Below, one piece after another: positions 57,373 through 58,921 of a stretch of DNA of 58,921 nt. Positions within the stretch are counted from its first letter, which is position 1. Every line of letters begins with the position of its first letter. Origin of the DNA: a virus; the IMG/VR virus record IMGVR_UViG_3300018080_000203, positions 1 to 58,921 of that record. One strand, 5' to 3'. The position numbers and the translations under genes are program-made. The notes beneath the pieces were generated by a model that was not told the origin of the DNA, searched no databases, and saw nothing but the letters and a program-made list of their open reading frames with translations.

Positions 57373-57637
57373 CTAATACCTCCCTTGTGTCATCTGGTTC
57401 GTTGGACTTCGAAGCAATTACACCACCGTCGCTCGATATAATGACGGTGATCCGATGCCCACTTCGAGTCCACAAACAATGCCTTATACCAGGACCATTG
57501 AGCACCCCTCGACCCTTGCTTGTGTCCACTTCTGTGAGCCCACAAAACATTCTCGAAATCGGTGGCACCATAGCCATAAGAGCATCCACTTGTTTTTTAG
57601 TAACCGGCTCGATTTTCTTGATCGTATCCTCGCTCAT
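57359..57637 (-). CDS. Hypothetical protein
   Basis: A 92-residue protein with a beta-rich C-terminal half (RHCLWTRSGHRITVIISSDGGVIASK). No family recognised. AAGGAG precedes the ATG. It is the first gene after the non-coding RNA locus, with a TATAAT 16 bases upstream of the ATG but no matching -35 box. Confidence 0.5.
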   Translation of the reverse strand: MSEDTIKKIEPVTKKQVDALMAMVPPISRMFCGLTEVDTSKGRGVLNGPGIRHCLWTRSGHRITVIISSDGGVIASKSNEPDDTREVLDADR

Positions 57638-57775
57638 TTTGGCTCCTTATTATACTATAAGATAATCACGATTCACACAGAACAAGCAAAAATCAGCCTC
57701 ATGATCGAAACCTAACAAATACAACAACCTACAGCCAGAAAAAATTTTCTCTTCGCCTAGAGGGATTTTGAACTC

Positions 57776-57818
57776 AAAAACCGTCTTGACAGACGCTCTG
57801 AAAAGTTTGTCAAGACGG
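57776..57818 (-). terminator. Intrinsic terminator downstream of the hairpin RNA
   Basis: Minus strand CCGTCTTGACA and TGTCAAGACGG form a perfect 11-bp stem with a 16-base loop, followed by TTTTT. It backs up the terminator at 57838-57918. The intergenic stretch 57638-57978 otherwise holds no convincing gene. Confidence 0.7.
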
Positions 57819-57837
57819 TCGTGTTGTTGGTTCAAAG

Positions 57838-57919
57838 AAAAAAGGATACGAGTTGCGAAATTCTTTTTTTTTGACCAAAGGAGGGGGCGATTTTTTGAAT
57901 TCTCAGCAACTCGCATCCT
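57838..57919 (-). ncRNA. Hairpin small RNA with anti-Shine-Dalgarno loop
   Basis: About 82 nt. The transcript should begin at about 57919, exactly at the foot of a long stem: GGATGCGAGTTGC (57918-57906) pairs with GCAACTCGTATCC (57856-57844), 13 pairs including one G-U. A second short stem (GAATTC with GAATTT) lies inside. The A-rich loop displays CGCCCCCUCCUUUGG (57889-57875), which contains CCUCCUUU, the complement of strong ribosome sites. Six U follow the stem. The G-U pair exists only on this strand, supporting minus-strand RNA. Confidence 0.6.
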
Positions 57920-57926
57920 AATCCTT

Positions 57927-57954
57927 ATGTTATGTAACAATTTTCATTTGTCAA
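57927..57954 (-). promoter_or_regulatory. Promoter of the hairpin small RNA
   Basis: TTGACA at 57954-57949, 16-base spacer, TAACAT at 57932-57927. The predicted start about seven bases later coincides with the foot of the RNA stem. Spacer length matches the other promoters in the window. Confidence 0.6.
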
Positions 57955-57978
57955 GTTAGGTTGGTCAAAAATAACCAC

Positions 57979-58191
57979 TTATTCCAACTCCTCAACAAAC
58001 TTACACAACTCTTCCTCGGTAAAATCCTTCGTCCACGCCGAATCACGAAAGACATGACATGCAAAAGCAAATTTCGCCAACTCAACCCTTGTAGATTTCT
58101 CCTTGCACGCCGGCCACAAAATCCTAAGATCTGTCTCCCGCTGTGCTTGCCGATATCGTTTGAGCAACCACTTTAGAGTTTTTCTGATCAT
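57979..58191 (-). CDS. Small basic protein
   Basis: A 70-residue protein (MIRKTLKWLLKRYRQAQRE, then CKEKSTRVELAKFAFACHVFRD). Helical. AGGAG lies seven bases before ATG 58191, and it overlaps gene 58124-58396 by 68 bases. No family recognised. Confidence 0.5.
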   Translation of the reverse strand: MIRKTLKWLLKRYRQAQRETDLRILWPACKEKSTRVELAKFAFACHVFRDSAWTKDFTEEELCKFVEELE

Positions 58192-58396
58192 CTTTTTGCT
58201 CCTGAAATGATTCGAGGAAGTACCATTCACACCAACCAATAGTACCATGATCGAACTCGATACGATATCTCATGCCACCTTCTGAACACTCTTCTGTTTC
58301 TAATACGCGCCCAACAACATCACTTCCAATAACGAAACGAGGCTGCATTCTTACACGCTCTCCGACTTCAAATGGATTATCTTTTGTTCCACTCAT
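58124..58396 (-). CDS. SH3-like small protein
   Basis: A 90-residue protein. FEVGERVRMQPRFVIGSDVVGRVLETEE and MRYRIEFDHGTIGWCEWYFLE fit a small beta barrel of the kind often bound to proteins or nucleic acid. The C-terminus is low complexity. ATGA overlap with gene 58393-58815. Confidence 0.5.
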   Translation of the reverse strand: MSGTKDNPFEVGERVRMQPRFVIGSDVVGRVLETEECSEGGMRYRIEFDHGTIGWCEWYFLESFQEQKDDQKNSKVVAQTISASTAGDRS

Positions 58397-58815
58397 TGAT
58401 CTGCCAGCTTGAATTTCGCGAACTTCATGGAATCTGAAGCCACAACAACCTCACCATCCCACCCGGCACCCTTGATGGTATCAATAATGTTCTCAATAAA
58501 ACTTTCATCACTACGAGCTATTGCCTGCATCTGAACTTCTGGAAACGTTACGATCAAGGCGTTTTCTATCGGCCCCTCTAATACCAATCCACCACCCTTA
58601 ACTCGCATTGTGTGCTCGTTCATAACACATTCGACAAGCTCGAAATTTTGACCATCGATACGACGACACAAAGCTGTCAAAGCTTGAGATTCTTGAAGCC
58701 GCCTGCCGCACTCTGAACACTTGAACCAGTCAGCAGGCATTGAACGATCATCAGTCTCACCAATCCTGTTTATATGACCCATATTGCAAACGCGATAACA
58801 AAATGTGTTTTCCAT
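58393..58815 (-). CDS. Zinc-ribbon protein with C-terminal domain
   Basis: A 140-residue protein. CYRVCNMGHINR and FKCSECGRRL form a zinc ribbon; the C-terminal half is alpha/beta (ENALIVTFPEVQMQAIARS, GEVVVASDSMKFAKFKL). AAAGGAGG lies upstream of ATG 58815; it is an exact complement of the loop of the hairpin RNA at 57838-57919. No known family. Confidence 0.55.
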   Translation of the reverse strand: MENTFCYRVCNMGHINRIGETDDRSMPADWFKCSECGRRLQESQALTALCRRIDGQNFELVECVMNEHTMRVKGGGLVLEGPIENALIVTFPEVQMQAIARSDESFIENIIDTIKGAGWDGEVVVASDSMKFAKFKLADQ

Positions 58816-58832
58816 GACAATCACACCTCCTT

Positions 58833-58921
58833 TCATGGTATCGAAACATCAAACACAAAATCTATTGGTTCTTTGCACGCTCCATCATATCGACAAAATG
58901 GTCTAGTCTTGAGTGAAAAGA
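58833..58921 (-). CDS. Partial gene at the window edge
   Basis: The last 28 codons of a minus-strand gene that begins outside the window. The visible end reads TRPFCRYDGACKEPIDFVF and then DVSIP, with two Cys that could bind metal. Its TGA lies just before the ribosome site of gene 58393-58815. No family can be assigned. Confidence 0.4.
   Translation of the reverse strand, partial: FSLKTRPFCRYDGACKEPIDFVFDVSIP

Noticed and set aside
57650-57940. A 96-codon minus-strand frame in the intergenic region
   Set aside because: It runs through both terminator stems and the small RNA, has no ribosome site, and its composition (Lys/Phe/Asn from A/T tracts) is not protein-like.

Overview
The window is part of the genome of a tailed phage with a contractile tail (a myovirus). 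Evidence: a T4-type head assembly set (portal, prohead protease, major capsid protein and large terminase), a long tail sheath protein and two tail-tube-like proteins. Almost every gene lies on the minus strand, so the map reads from right to left. Genes are packed tightly with ATGA-type overlaps, many GTG and TTG starts and strong AGGAGG-type ribosome binding sites. Nothing in the sequence identifies the host. The promoters I can see are sigma-70-like (TTGACA, spacer usually 16, TA-rich -10), which suggests an ordinary bacterial RNA polymerase. I see no chromosomal genes, rRNA genes, canonical tRNA or CRISPR array.

Layout from right to left. 58.9-43.5 kb: an accessory and early-type region of small genes. 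It includes many Cys-rich zinc-ribbon proteins, a dCMP deaminase, a stand-alone IMP cyclohydrolase domain, an SLOG/DprA-like protein, a PD-(D/E)XK nuclease, a sigma-region-4-like regulator with an XRE-type N-terminus, a Cro/C1-type HTH protein and an S24-peptidase-like protein. Two compact non-coding RNA genes lie here, each with its own promoter and terminator. 43.5-38.8 kb: Cas4/RecB-like nuclease, overlapping RuvC-like resolvase, DNA-binding-type proteins and a possible small terminase. 38.8-26.2 kb: terminase with one intein, portal with two inteins, a gene of unknown function, acidic and basic core proteins, a prohead protease fused to a scaffold-like coiled coil, and the major capsid protein. 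26-16.8 kb: connector-type genes plus a large array of small genes. 15.7-9.4 kb: sheath, small structural proteins and two tube paralogues. 9.4-0.3 kb: fibre and appendage proteins and a papain-like amidase. One lone plus-strand gene sits at the left edge. No tape measure or baseplate hub was recognised.

The most distinctive system is the array at 18.6-24.8 kb. Seven adjacent or near-adjacent genes begin with the same roughly 30-residue leader (MDIExxNxxLxxAI..., ending in a hydrophobic-x-Glu-Ala site, then a G..Y.VP.P linker) but continue into different C-terminal domains. Neighbouring proteins, and the portal N-terminus, start with shorter leaders that also end in L-x-E-A or L-x-E-G. T4-type prohead proteases cut at (I/L)-x-E before small residues, and such a protease is encoded at 27.7-29.3 kb. 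I infer that these are internal head proteins, addressed to the capsid by a cleavable tag and perhaps injected with the DNA.

Two RNA genes deserve equal attention. One is a roughly 134-nt tRNA/tmRNA-like transcript with a perfect T-arm (45866-45999). The other is a roughly 82-nt hairpin RNA whose loop displays an anti-Shine-Dalgarno sequence (57838-57919). The phage also carries five homing endonucleases: three inside inteins and two free-standing.
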